From CAADGU01 sp035444285 (GTDB lineage Bacteria; Chloroflexota; Anaerolineae; Promineifilales; Promineifilaceae), in assembly GCA_035444285.1 (NCBI GenBank), contig DAOMOK010000007.1, forward strand, positions 186,001 to 250,000: a DNA stretch of 64,000 bases. Reading direction: 5' to 3'. The translations under genes were made by a program, and so were the position numbers. The notes below the pieces were generated by a model. The model saw nothing but the letters and a program-made list of their open reading frames with translations, was not told the DNA's origin and ran no database searches. This document shows, piece by piece, positions 43,601 through 51,455 of this stretch. Position 1 is the first letter of the stretch. Each line of letters starts with the position of its first letter.

Positions 43601-46600
43601 GGAACATGCCGACGGCCGTCGTGAAACCCACATCACCGACGCCCACGACCGGACAGAAATCCATTATTACAACACGCTGGGCCAACTGGTGCAGGTGCAT
43701 AACCGCGACGGCCGTGATGAGTATTACCAGTATGACGATAACTTCCACCTGATTCACAAAGTAGATTTCAACGGCTATTCCTGGGAGTATGACCGGGACG
43801 AAAACGGCAACATTATCGAACTGTACGGGCCGGAAGGGCTGCGCCAAAGCTGGACATACAACGAGTTTAATGAGCCGACTTTCTACCGCGATGGGGATGG
43901 CTTTGCATGGACGTGGCAGTATGACGACCGCGGCAATATGATTCGGGCTGACCAGCCCACGCCAGACGGCCGTCATATGACCGTCACCTACGACGGCCGT
44001 GGCCTGCCCACCGACATATACGACTACAACGGCAACCACATTCACCTTGAGTATGACCCCTTCACCGGCGATTTGCTCGCCACGAAGGATGGGGAGAACC
44101 TGGATGGGGTGGTGACGCGCTTTGAATATGACGAGTACGGCCGTCGCATTCGCATGATCCTCCCCCTGGGTAACGTATGGGATTACACCTATGACCTGAA
44201 TGATAACCTGACACATGTTTATGGCCCCCTGGAGTACCACGCCGAATTTGAGTATGACGACGATAACCTGCTCATCCGGGAACAGGACGCCGACACCTAC
44301 GAAACCACCTACACCTACGACGAACGCGGTCGTCTCGTCGAGACGCGCAACGGGGAAAATGAACCTATCTCCTTCACCTACGGCTCCATGAATGAGCTGC
44401 AAACGATGGCCAACGGCCGTGGCGCAGTGACCACCTTTGCCCATGACGAACTGTACCGGGTCATTGAAATTCGCGCCCAAATCAATGCCACCGACTGGGT
44501 GACGGAAACGTTTGAATATGATGGCTTGGGCAATGTGCTGTTCGCCACCGATGGCGAGGGGCGGGTAACGGCCACAACGTATGATGGCCTGAGTCGGCCG
44601 TTTGCTGTGGTGCAAAATTACATTGAAAACGGGCCGCAAAATGCCGATACCAATGTCGTCACCACCTTTGGCCACGATTATCGCGGCCATGTCATCACTC
44701 TCACCAATGCCCTGGACGGCGTGCGGGAATTTGGCTTTGACAGCGTGGGCTATCCGGCCTGGGTGGAAAATGAAGAGGATGAGCGCACAATTCTGGACTA
44801 TGATCCCAACGGCAACCTGGTACGCACCCAATTCCCGGAAGAGAACTTCATTGAATTTGAGTATAACGGCCGTAACCAACCCCAGCTCTTCCGCGACGGC
44901 GAAGGCTTTGAGTTTACCTACGAATACGACGCTAACGGCAACCTGACCCACGCCATTGACCCCGACCTGACCACCCTGCGCTATGACTACAATCAACTAG
45001 ACCAGCGCGTTTTGCAGACGGCCAATTACCAGTTGGGCGGCCCCTTCAACCATGATAGCAACGTGACCACCCATTATGATTACAGCCCGGCGGGTGATCT
45101 GCGAGAAGTGATTGACGGTGAGGAGTACGTGTTCGCGTTTTTCTATGATCGGGCACACCGCCTTGTCCGGGAAACAAACCCGGAAGGGGAAAGTGAATAT
45201 ATTTACGATGATGCGGGGAATCTGGAGCGGCGCATTGATGCCAATGAGCATATCTGGCGGTTTGAATATGATCTGCTGAACCGGCCGATTACGGCCGTCA
45301 ACCCTGAAACACACGCCTTCACCTATAAATACGATAACGTGGGCAACCTGACGGCCGTAACCGACCCCCGTAACAACACCACCCACACCACCTACGACGC
45401 CCTCAACCGACCCGTTGATGTGCTCAATCCGCTGAATTACCACACCACCTTCACCTGGGACGCCATCGGCAACTTGCTGGCGCAAACCGACGGCAACGGG
45501 CACATCACCCGCTTTGAATATGACCTGGCGCAGCGGTTGACGGCGCGTGTGGATGCAGAGGGGTTCCGCACCGAGTTTGCCTATGACAACAACGGCCGTC
45601 TCAGCCAGCGCACCATCCCCTTTGCCGACCCCGCCCAAACCATCGTGGAGCAGTTTGCTTATGACGGCCGTGACCTGCTCCTCAGCCACACCAACGGCGA
45701 AGGCGAAATCACCCAATACGGCTACAACAGTGTGGGGCTACTGGCCGCCAAAACGGAAAATGATGGCGTCATCACCGCTTATGGCTACGATGGCCTGCGC
45801 CGCCTGAACAACGTCACCCTCAACCACGACAGCAGCCAGCCCGCCATAGACGACTGGAACGTGGCCTACCACTACACCTATGATCGCGTGGGCAATCTGG
45901 TCAGCGTGGTAGACCCGCTCGACCATGAAACCCTCTTTGACTACAACGGCCTCGGCTCCTTGGTCTATGAGCGCAACCCCATCGGCAATGAATGGACCTA
46001 CACCTACGACCCGGCGCAAAACCTCATCTCGCGGCTAGACGCCAACAACAACCTCACCCAATACAGCTACTACGACGACAACCAACTGCATATCATTGAT
46101 TATACCCACGATGCCGACGTGGTCTACAGCTACGACCGCAACAACAACCCCATCACCATGCATGATGGGCTGGGCGAAACCAGTTGGGAGTATGATGCGC
46201 TGAACCGGGTCACGGCCGTGACCGACTCCCTGGGCCGCACCATTCACACCACCTACGACGCCGTCAACCGCACCGCCATCACCTACCCCGATGGCCTGAC
46301 CGTCAACTACACCTATCTGGACAACGACTGGATGTCCACCGTCACCGACCCCGTCGGCGGTCTCAGCCAGTACAGCTACGACGCCGCCGGGCGCATCACC
46401 GGCATTGACCACCCCAATAATACCTTTGTCACCCGTACCTACGACCGCGCCAACCGGCTGCTGACTCTGGGCAACTACCAGGACGGCGGCGACATCCTCA
46501 GCGCATTCGCCTATGAATACGACGCCGTCGGGCAGCGCGTCCAGGCCACCAACAGCTACGGCTGGCAAAATCCGGCCGTCGTCACCGAAAATTACAGCTA

Positions 46601-48389
46601 CGATGGGCTGCGCCGCCTCACCGGCGTGGCAGACAGCGAAGGCATGGTCGCTAGCTATGGCTACGACCGGGCCGGCAACCGCACCCTCTGGCAAACCAAT
46701 GACGACCCCTTCGGCCAGTCGCCGCAGGATGGCTTCACCGCCACCTACAGCTACAACGCCGCCAACCAGCTGCTCACGGCTGACATCCAGCGCACCCCAC
46801 CCGCGCAAAGCGAATCCATCACCTACCAGTACGACGGCAACGGTAACCGCATAGACCGGCTGGTGCAGGGCAATGGCGCCGACCAGGGCATGGCCTACAC
46901 ATACGACGACGAAAACCGGCTGGTCAGCGCCTACAGCTACCAAGTAGGCGGCGGCGGAAACATCAACTGGCAGGACGAAACAACGATGGCCTACGACGGC
47001 CTGGGGCGGCGGCTGGTGGAAACCTACGACCCGCACAGCGGCGGCGGCGGCCTGAAACGCACCGAATACAGCTTCGACGGCCTCGACCCCATTGCCGAAT
47101 ATGACCTGTGGGACGGCCACCAGCGCAACTATTACCGGGGCGCGGGCAACCAGTTGATCCAACTGCACCACTTCCCGGCGGGCAGCCAGGGGCAGCAGTA
47201 TTGGCACCACCACAACGGGCATGGCGACGTGGCCGGGCTGACGAAACAGCTAGGCCAATCCACCCACAACTACCGCTACGACGCCTACGGCGGCGTCATC
47301 CCGGACAACGGCAACTGGCTGCAACCACACAACGAATACGCCCTCACCGAAAAAGCCTTCGACACCCACACCGGCCTCTACTACTTCGGCGCGCGGTATT
47401 ATGATGCGGGTACGGCCGTGTGGATTACGCAGGATACATATCGTGGGGGGGCAGGAGATCCTCTCAACCTACACCGCTATAAATATGTATTTAATTCTCC
47501 TACGAACTATTTTGACCCCTATGGTTTCCAAGGAAAGGGTTTTTGGAGAGATGTACAAGATCTGATTGAGATCAAAATAAACCAGCATGCGATTGGTTTA
47601 AATGTCACAAATGCAGAACGTGATCGCATTTATGCTCAAGAACTGTACATGAGTACAGCACAAACAATACGTGCAGTAGAAAAAGCATTAACTAGAGAAC
47701 TTAATAAAGATGAGCTAGATTGTCTTGAAATCAACAGGCTTTTTGAGCAATTAGTAAGTCTTGGAGGAGATCTGGAGCTTTTCCAACAACAGTATTTTGC
47801 AGATGGAAGTAATGATCTAAGTTTTATCGACAGATTTCAAACTTACCTTGACGTAGCTGGTTTGATTCCAGTAGTGGGAGAGCCCATTGACTTAATAAAT
47901 GGGTTAATTTACCTGAGTCGTGGCAAGTATTTAGATGCAGGTCTATCATTAGTGGCTGTAATACCAGTGATTGGGAGTGCTGGAACTGGAGGTAAGTTAG
48001 CAAAGGGGGCTGTTAAGGCATCTGATGTTATTAACATTGTAGATACAGCTGGCGACACAGCTAGAACTTTAAATAATGTAAGTGTTTACCGCTCTATAAA
48101 TAACGCAGGTCAAGTTCAATATGTTGGAATAACAAATGATTTCTCAAGACGTGCTGCTGAGCATAGCGGCAGATTTGACATCAAGGAAATTCCAGGATTA
48201 ACTAACTTATCCAGACAAGATGCCAGAGCAGTGGAGCAAGTACTCATAAACTATCATGGGTTTGCAGATGATGGGGGTACACTACTAAACAAAATTAACT
48301 CTATAAGTCCAAATAACCCTGTGTACAATTCGTCTCTCTCACAAGGAGAGCAAATACTACTAGAGGCAGGCTACACACTTAATAAATAG
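40614..48389 (+). CDS. RHS/YD-repeat polymorphic toxin with GIY-YIG nuclease-like tip
   Basis: 2591 residues. Signal peptide (residues 1-33), N-terminal beta-rich region, about 1,450 residues of YD repeats from about 830, the RHS core closure (YFGARYYDAGTAVWITQDTYRG...) ending at DPYG 2301-2304. Then a C-terminal tip of ~290 residues: a hydrophobic pre-toxin segment AGLIPVVGEPIDLINGLIYL (about 2415-2434) and a GIY-YIG-like nuclease with Tyr2492, Tyr2503-Val-Gly, Arg2512/2513, His2517 and Glu2541. The tip DNA (47420-48389) is AT-rich with no ACGGCCGT, unlike the repeat part. A second AT-rich, motif-free segment is 41580-43080. GGAGG 8 nt before the ATG. Likely a secreted contact-type toxin cleaving nucleic acid. 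Confidence 0.9.
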   Translation: MKRASSGMLYFLNIILVATLLVGPLAGTAHVAADTYSAPPTPQDYLPTNPKERFGLTAGQTGDMFDPTNPLATINPLSAGGGLFSDERGYWPEYAALTKRAPWSRPFRGVLADWWQRLQDGWNRLLPEQAAIADIPPAPEVEGFHLASVQSPDTRYAGPLPLDQPMTLRVPTAGPGDPQAIYLPLIQTPPFQYSQWIPVSGGVMSVPGYGLVVQVPASYYAEPLRFVFTAVAQPPNMNALTTPYNFHLNAYTASGTEVTQFSQELTLVQSYKETVLGQVDPTSLYLAYFAGEWVALPSVVDEEMGTVTAVTDHFTRFAILGPLPSCAPDPEVGEFEIMSSSATQRIRTAYEASPLTECPLDYAYTLTTINNIDYAAQEFPGGAAIVDNPNLEQAFYIPPEIWLTYEQEAFLVGGVWLPEQPSAPEHFIDETGNNFREQEIWYFEYGFASVNNGEEWETHQYFPKFPAGMFAWEQAELDSEDYPRYRLRFQSDFEPSPAAEGVETSYPTPTPVTVQMTILDVTDDTISETVPILWNGTMAAEGASDYDYYITQTLKVYVAGIREDLIGYTRCNYYEPEPDARRYYYLTPTYPGPHNFEHNCIGGGMADTTPPDIEILQVYGSDVDPNSKWLEATVVVRITDDFGIASAAIQTSHGIVTQELQPYLSITYQNDPDVYAATFTEIPEHTTVTFTIEATDNSGLSASETANGYFADGQSFGFSACFNPCSSQLMGHQGKASPNPISDFGAKTEVYPLLAIPGPGEANVVIMPVYNSNSIRTGIFGAGISSDLETHLVMLYNPLVNGVEVVIGDGGRFRFEDNGDGTFTAVSQGNEDSLIQDGDGYVYTTRDQRIYRFDSNGRLASKEDRNGNAITYTYSGEQLTDITSGGRTVTLAYNGDGYVETLSIGEKTITLSYDGDKLVGIEDAMGGDWELTYESREIGEIIDERGEEFAYVAYNHFLTSVTTPARRIKNVQDYDEQGRVIHQISSLAGELLFSYVEHADGRRETHITDAHDRTEIHYYNTLGQLVQVHNRDGRDEYYQYDDNFHLIHKVDFNGYSWEYDRDENGNIIELYGPEGLRQSWTYNEFNEPTFYRDGDGFAWTWQYDDRGNMIRADQPTPDGRHMTVTYDGRGLPTDIYDYNGNHIHLEYDPFTGDLLATKDGENLDGVVTRFEYDEYGRRIRMILPLGNVWDYTYDLNDNLTHVYGPLEYHAEFEYDDDNLLIREQDADTYETTYTYDERGRLVETRNGENEPISFTYGSMNELQTMANGRGAVTTFAHDELYRVIEIRAQINATDWVTETFEYDGLGNVLFATDGEGRVTATTYDGLSRPFAVVQNYIENGPQNADTNVVTTFGHDYRGHVITLTNALDGVREFGFDSVGYPAWVENEEDERTILDYDPNGNLVRTQFPEENFIEFEYNGRNQPQLFRDGEGFEFTYEYDANGNLTHAIDPDLTTLRYDYNQLDQRVLQTANYQLGGPFNHDSNVTTHYDYSPAGDLREVIDGEEYVFAFFYDRAHRLVRETNPEGESEYIYDDAGNLERRIDANEHIWRFEYDLLNRPITAVNPETHAFTYKYDNVGNLTAVTDPRNNTTHTTYDALNRPVDVLNPLNYHTTFTWDAIGNLLAQTDGNGHITRFEYDLAQRLTARVDAEGFRTEFAYDNNGRLSQRTIPFADPAQTIVEQFAYDGRDLLLSHTNGEGEITQYGYNSVGLLAAKTENDGVITAYGYDGLRRLNNVTLNHDSSQPAIDDWNVAYHYTYDRVGNLVSVVDPLDHETLFDYNGLGSLVYERNPIGNEWTYTYDPAQNLISRLDANNNLTQYSYYDDNQLHIIDYTHDADVVYSYDRNNNPITMHDGLGETSWEYDALNRVTAVTDSLGRTIHTTYDAVNRTAITYPDGLTVNYTYLDNDWMSTVTDPVGGLSQYSYDAAGRITGIDHPNNTFVTRTYDRANRLLTLGNYQDGGDILSAFAYEYDAVGQRVQATNSYGWQNPAVVTENYSYDGLRRLTGVADSEGMVASYGYDRAGNRTLWQTNDDPFGQSPQDGFTATYSYNAANQLLTADIQRTPPAQSESITYQYDGNGNRIDRLVQGNGADQGMAYTYDDENRLVSAYSYQVGGGGNINWQDETTMAYDGLGRRLVETYDPHSGGGGLKRTEYSFDGLDPIAEYDLWDGHQRNYYRGAGNQLIQLHHFPAGSQGQQYWHHHNGHGDVAGLTKQLGQSTHNYRYDAYGGVIPDNGNWLQPHNEYALTEKAFDTHTGLYYFGARYYDAGTAVWITQDTYRGGAGDPLNLHRYKYVFNSPTNYFDPYGFQGKGFWRDVQDLIEIKINQHAIGLNVTNAERDRIYAQELYMSTAQTIRAVEKALTRELNKDELDCLEINRLFEQLVSLGGDLELFQQQYFADGSNDLSFIDRFQTYLDVAGLIPVVGEPIDLINGLIYLSRGKYLDAGLSLVAVIPVIGSAGTGGKLAKGAVKASDVINIVDTAGDTARTLNNVSVYRSINNAGQVQYVGITNDFSRRAAEHSGRFDIKEIPGLTNLSRQDARAVEQVLINYHGFADDGGTLLNKINSISPNNPVYNSSLSQGEQILLEAGYTLNK

Positions 48390-48397
48390 AGCAACCC

Positions 48398-48871
48398 ATG
48401 AAAAAGAAAGGAGAAGCAAGACTTCAAATCGGTGATATCCTTGAAATTCTAACTTCTAAAGGTTTCGCTTACATGCAATATACTCATAAACACCCTGTTT
48501 ACGGATACTTGGTTAGAATTCTACCCGGATTATATGAATCCCCTGTGTCAAGTTATTCGGAAATAGTATCGTATCCAGAACGTTTCTTTGTGTTTGTTCC
48601 TTTATTGCTTGGTTTAAGACAGGGAAAGACAAAAATTGTCCATAACGAGCCTGTTCCTTTTCATGCTCAAAGATTTCCTCTAATGAGGGTGGAGGGGTGG
48701 ATAGATAAGTCTGGAAAAGTGCAGGATTGGTGGCTATGGGATGGAGAAAGAGAATGGAGAATTGAAAATCTAACTCAAGAACAAAAAACCCTTTCCATTC
48801 GTGGGGTCTGGGGTTTTGAACTTTTAGCTGAAAGAATTGCCTCTGATTGGATACCTCGTAATGTAATATGA
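48398..48871 (+). CDS. Probable immunity protein for the RHS toxin
   Basis: 157 residues, no signal or TM, so cytosolic. It starts 9 bp after the toxin stop, on the same strand, and shares the low GC of the toxin tip. Sequence: basic start, GDILEILTSKGFAYMQYTHK, then VYGYLVRIL, a Trp-rich DWWLWDGEREWRI and a helical end. I do not place it in an Imm family with confidence (Imm26-like by its opening). Immunity is inferred from position, size and composition. No strong Shine-Dalgarno. Confidence 0.72.
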   Translation: MKKKGEARLQIGDILEILTSKGFAYMQYTHKHPVYGYLVRILPGLYESPVSSYSEIVSYPERFFVFVPLLLGLRQGKTKIVHNEPVPFHAQRFPLMRVEGWIDKSGKVQDWWLWDGEREWRIENLTQEQKTLSIRGVWGFELLAERIASDWIPRNVI

Positions 48872-48892
48872 TAGCTGGTTCGTGTCCGGGAA

Positions 48893-48985
48893 CACGGCCG
48901 TAACCACACCAACAAATGAGTACAAGCGAATGGCCCCCATCCATTCGCTTGTTACTTTCATTCGTGGTCGTCGTGGGGGAACACT
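48893..48985. repeat. Hairpin unit 1 of the intergenic repeat array
   Basis: Opens with CACGGCCGTAACCACACCA, like units 2 and 3, but has its own stem: AATGAGTACAAGCGAATGG (48915-48933) with CCATTCGCTTGTTACTTTCATT (48940-48961), and ends G-rich. Shared boundary with variable hairpin. Confidence 0.7.
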
Positions 48986-49075
48986 GCCGTACCCCCTCAC
49001 CAAAGCACACGGCCGTAACCACACCAGCGCATGAGGGTAAGCAACCGTTTACTCTCATGCGTTGTTGCTGTTGGG
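48986..49075. repeat. 90-bp direct repeat, left copy (flanks toxin-antitoxin pair)
   Basis: Matches 49653-49742 with a single mismatch. Inside is the hairpin CGCATGAGGGTAA (49028-49040)/TTTACTCTCATGCG (49048-49061) and an ACGGCCGT at 49009. Left flank of the TA cassette. Confidence 0.88.
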
Positions 49076-49149
49076 GGTATACGGCTTCTTGTTCAAACCC
49101 ATTTCGTGCTACACTTTGGCCATGCTTATGATAAATCACGGAGGTTAAG

Positions 49150-49383
49150 ATGCTACCCGTTCGGACAATTTTAGAATCGGCACAAATCGTTCTCGATAGC
49201 CAGGGCAACCGCACCGCCATCCAGTTGGACTGGCAGATGTGGGAGCAGTTACAGAGCTTGCTGGAAGACCTGGAGGATGCCGCCGAGATTGAAATGGCAC
49301 GTCAGGAAGAAGACGATCTGTTTGATTGGGAACAAGTCGTCGCTGACTATCAGGCGCAACACGCGGTCAATTCCGATGTATGA
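49150..49383 (+). CDS. RelB/Phd-like antitoxin
   Basis: 77 residues, acidic C-terminus (EDAAEIEMARQEEDDLFDWEQVVADYQ). The N-terminal part (VLDSQGNRTAIQLDWQMWEQLQSLLEDLED) looks like a short DNA-binding or dimerisation region and the rest like the toxin-wrapping helix. GGAGG lies 5 nt before the ATG. Its stop overlaps the next start in an 8-nt ATGTATGA, the usual TA coupling. The two-gene unit is enclosed by 90-bp direct repeats. Confidence 0.82.
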   Translation: MLPVRTILESAQIVLDSQGNRTAIQLDWQMWEQLQSLLEDLEDAAEIEMARQEEDDLFDWEQVVADYQAQHAVNSDV

Positions 49384-49630
49384 GATAAAGGTTCGCGGGC
49401 AGGCACGAAAACAAATTTTGCGCATCCCGCCACCCCATTTTGAGCGCATCCACACCAGTATTGCCGCCCTGGCACAACAGCCACGGCCAGCCGACGCTAA
49501 AAAACTTTCCGGCCAGACAGGTTATCGCATTCGTGTTGGTGATTACCGGGTGTTGTATGAAATTGACGATGACGCCAACAGGGTAACAGTTTATCGCGTC
49601 AAACACCGGCGGGAAGTTTATCGAGATTAG
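49376..49630 (+). CDS. RelE/ParE-family toxin
   Basis: 84 residues: MYEIKVRGQARKQILRIPP, then IAALAQQPRPADAKKLSGQTGYRIRVGDYRVLYEIDD and VYRVKHRREVYR, the RelE fold with the conserved KLxG...YRIRxGDYRVxYxI core and a basic C-terminus. It probably cleaves mRNA at the ribosome (RelE type) or inhibits gyrase (ParE type). The ATG at 49376 overlaps the antitoxin stop; a longer frame from 49277 covers the antitoxin gene and is rejected. Confidence 0.88.
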   Translation: MYEIKVRGQARKQILRIPPPHFERIHTSIAALAQQPRPADAKKLSGQTGYRIRVGDYRVLYEIDDDANRVTVYRVKHRREVYRD

Positions 49631-49652
49631 CCTCATTTGGAGTTGGCAAACG

Positions 49653-49742
49653 GCCGTACCCCATCACCAAAGCACACGGCCGTAACCACACCAGCGCATG
49701 AGGGTAAGCAACCGTTTACTCTCATGCGTTGTTGCTGTTGGG
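49653..49742. repeat. 90-bp direct repeat, right copy
   Basis: One mismatch to 48986-49075, same hairpin. Begins 22 bp after the toxin stop. Two ACGGCCGT copies overlap or lie in it (49650, 49676). Confidence 0.88.
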
Positions 49743-49756
49743 CGAGCACGCTGTTT

Positions 49757-49797
49757 AGGTTGGCAGACCCTTTGCAAGTGCCTGTCACCTGTGTCAC
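49757..49797. repeat. GGTTGGCAGACCCTTTGCAAGTGCCTGTCACCTG element
   Basis: A roughly 33-bp sequence with weak inverted symmetry (GGTTGGCAGACC / GCCTGTCACC). A diverged second copy is at 58588-58627. Dispersed palindrome in a gap between genes. Confidence 0.6.
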
Positions 49798-49906
49798 TGT
49801 TTTATTTTGTGTCATTATGGTGGTGGGCATACAGCCGTTTCTTTTGCCTGTAGTTATTTCGTGACGAATGATGGAAACGGCCGTTTCTTTTCGCTATACT
49901 CTACCT

Positions 49907-50461
49907 ATGGCAACGCTGATCAAAACCCAACTAACGGCCCATGATCTCTACAACATGCCCGATCATGGCGGTCGCAACGAGCTTGTAAAAGGGGAAATCC
50001 TGCCTATGTCACCAGCCAGTACCAAACATGGACAGATCACGTTCCGCTTGGCGTTTAAGGTGGGCTTATTTGCAAATGAGCATAGCCTGGGCGAAGTCTA
50101 TGCGGCGGAAACAGGATTTACCCTTTCCAAAAACCCAGATACCGTTCGCGCCCCAGATGTGGCTTTTATTGCCCATGATCGTATTCCGGCCAAAGGGATA
50201 CCTGATACCGGCTTTTGGGAAATTGCTCCCGATTTAATCGCTGAAATCGTCTCGCCCAATGACCGGATGAGTGATGTTCAAGATAAGATAACCGATTACT
50301 TGAATGCGGGCGTACACCTGATATGGTTGGTTGATCCCAAAACGCGGACTGTTACTGTTTATCAATCACGCCAGCAAGTGGAAATTTTGATTGAAGGTGA
50401 TCAGTTAACAGGTAAAGATGTTTTGCCAGGTTTTCAACTAGCCCTCACAGAGCTTTTCTAA
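49907..50461 (+). CDS. Uma2-family (DUF820) endonuclease-like protein
   Basis: 184 residues. Uma2 pattern: YNMPDHGGRNELVKGEIL, the middle ...RAPDVAFIAHDR, then DLIAEIVSPNDRMSDVQDKITDYLNAGVHLIWLVDPKTRTV. Conserved Glu/Asp residues (E of NELVKG, D of APDV, E of AEIVSP) and the Lys of QDKITDY fit a PD-(D/E)xK-type site. Cytosolic; true role unknown, family common in Chloroflexota and cyanobacteria. ATG at 49907 sits after TATACT, suggesting a leaderless start; an earlier ATG at 49868 would add 13 residues spanning an ACGGCCGT. Confidence 0.88.
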   Translation: MATLIKTQLTAHDLYNMPDHGGRNELVKGEILPMSPASTKHGQITFRLAFKVGLFANEHSLGEVYAAETGFTLSKNPDTVRAPDVAFIAHDRIPAKGIPDTGFWEIAPDLIAEIVSPNDRMSDVQDKITDYLNAGVHLIWLVDPKTRTVTVYQSRQQVEILIEGDQLTGKDVLPGFQLALTELF

Positions 50462-50503
50462 AACCTCGTGGGATTTTTCCGGTTTCGTTATTTGGGGAGT
50501 AGC

Positions 50504-50541
50504 AGAAGAACGGCCGTAGACAAACTCCTCACCAACGGTTA
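50504..50541 (+). pseudogene. Remnant of a VWA/CoxE-like gene 3' end
   Basis: ACGGCCGTAGACAAACTCCT (50510-50529) followed by cACCAA matches the end of the VWA gene at 40209-40234 in 25 of 26 bases, and reads TAVDKLLTNG followed by a stop, against TAVDKLLTN there. Nothing upstream is similar, so it is a short relic of a deleted paralogue or a recombination scar. Confidence 0.5.
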
Positions 50542-50765
50542 GGGGATAGGGGAGATATGGCCACACAGTCAATATCCCCCTAATCTCAATTTCTCTCCTG
50601 TAACGCGATTTGGCGAATCGTGTTACGACCAAATCTTCCCCAAATTACCCAAAACTGAAAATTGCCTGTTATAAATGGGCGCATGGCGGCGACATAGCTG
50701 TAGACACAACGAAAAACGCTCGTCAAAAACTTCATGAAGCAGATAACAGCATTCGTTGCCTGCAA

Positions 50766-50797
50766 GACCTGACAGGTTTTCGAAAACCTGCCCGGTC
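50766..50797. repeat. GACCTGACAGGTTTT hairpin before the sigma-factor gene
   Basis: Arms 50766-50780 and 50783-50797 (one mismatch), 25 bp before the ATG and 12 bp before its GGAG. Same core as 7043-7079. May influence translation initiation. Confidence 0.7.
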
Positions 50798-50822
50798 TGA
50801 AAAAACACTCTGGAGATCATGC

Positions 50823-51455
50823 ATGAACACCAGCTCGCCGACAACGGCGTCCCAATCAATGCTCTGGCTGATAGCCGCCCTGGCTGACGCGCCGCCCATC
50901 CTGGCAGATGATACGGCGTTGGTCCGGCAGGCGCAACAAGATTTACAAAAGTTTACCGAATTATATGAACGCTACGTGCCCCGTGTGTACCGGTATTTGC
51001 TGGTGCGCGTGGGCAATGTGGCGGACGCGCAAGATTTAACGTCGCAAACGTTTATCGCCGCGATGGAGAACCTGGACAAATACAAAGGACAACGGCCGTT
51101 CCTGGCCTGGCTGTTTGGTATCGCTCACAACAAAGCCGCCGACTATTACCGCCGCAGCCGCCCGGAAACCGACCTGGAAGAGGCCGAAACCGTACCTGAC
51201 TCCGACGACCACCCGGATGACATCGTAGACCAACGGCTGAGTATGGAACTGGTGGCGCGCAAGCTGCAAACCATTGCCCCCGACCGCGCCGAAGCCATTT
51301 CCCTGCGGCTGATTGCCGGGCTGGAAGTGGCCGAAGTGGCCCGGTTGATGGACAAAAATGAACCGGCGGTACGCATGTTACTCCATCGCGGTCTGCGCGA
51401 TTTGCAAGCCCAACTCTATCCAACAGGGAAGAATGGTTTGGAGGATGGATCATGA
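50823..51455 (+). CDS. ECF-type RNA polymerase sigma factor
   Basis: 210 residues with sigma-70 region 2 (FTELYERYVPRVYRYLLVRVGNVADAQDLTSQTFIAAM) and a region 4 HTH (ISLRLIAGLEVAEVARLMDKNEPAVRMLLHRGLRDLQAQL). GGAG lies 7 nt before ATG 50823. Overlaps the following anti-sigma gene by ATGA. Alternative sigma factor for an extracytoplasmic signal. Charged linker between domains (EEAETVPDSDDHPDD). Confidence 0.93.
   Translation: MNTSSPTTASQSMLWLIAALADAPPILADDTALVRQAQQDLQKFTELYERYVPRVYRYLLVRVGNVADAQDLTSQTFIAAMENLDKYKGQRPFLAWLFGIAHNKAADYYRRSRPETDLEEAETVPDSDDHPDDIVDQRLSMELVARKLQTIAPDRAEAISLRLIAGLEVAEVARLMDKNEPAVRMLLHRGLRDLQAQLYPTGKNGLEDGS

Larger units (their letters stand above)
50462..50822 (+). 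other. 361-bp gap: gene remnant, hairpin, sigma-factor leader
   Basis: No intact gene. Contains a remnant of a VWA-gene 3' end (50504-50541), then an AT-rich stretch and the hairpin at 50766-50797 just before the sigma-factor start. A frame open from 50610 joins the sigma gene but has no family-like sequence and is not taken as coding. Confidence 0.6.

Noticed and set aside
42996..44996. 666-codon open frame antisense to the RHS repeats
   Set aside because: It mirrors YD-repeat codon periodicity; the sense strand has clear RHS motifs and the antisense protein is a low-complexity Val/Ile/Gly pattern.
46035..47222. 395-codon open frame antisense to the RHS core
   Set aside because: Same cause as above: GC-rich periodic DNA keeps the opposite frame open. 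No domain pattern.
48893..49742. True integron attC sites
   Set aside because: The 90-bp hairpin repeats around small genes resemble attC, but I could not find the GTTRRRY/RYYYAAC boxes and no integrase is in the window. Kept only as a cassette hypothesis.
50610..50822. N-terminal extension of the sigma factor
   Set aside because: The 71 extra codons cross a hairpin and show no family similarity; ATG 50823 has a proper ribosome-binding site.
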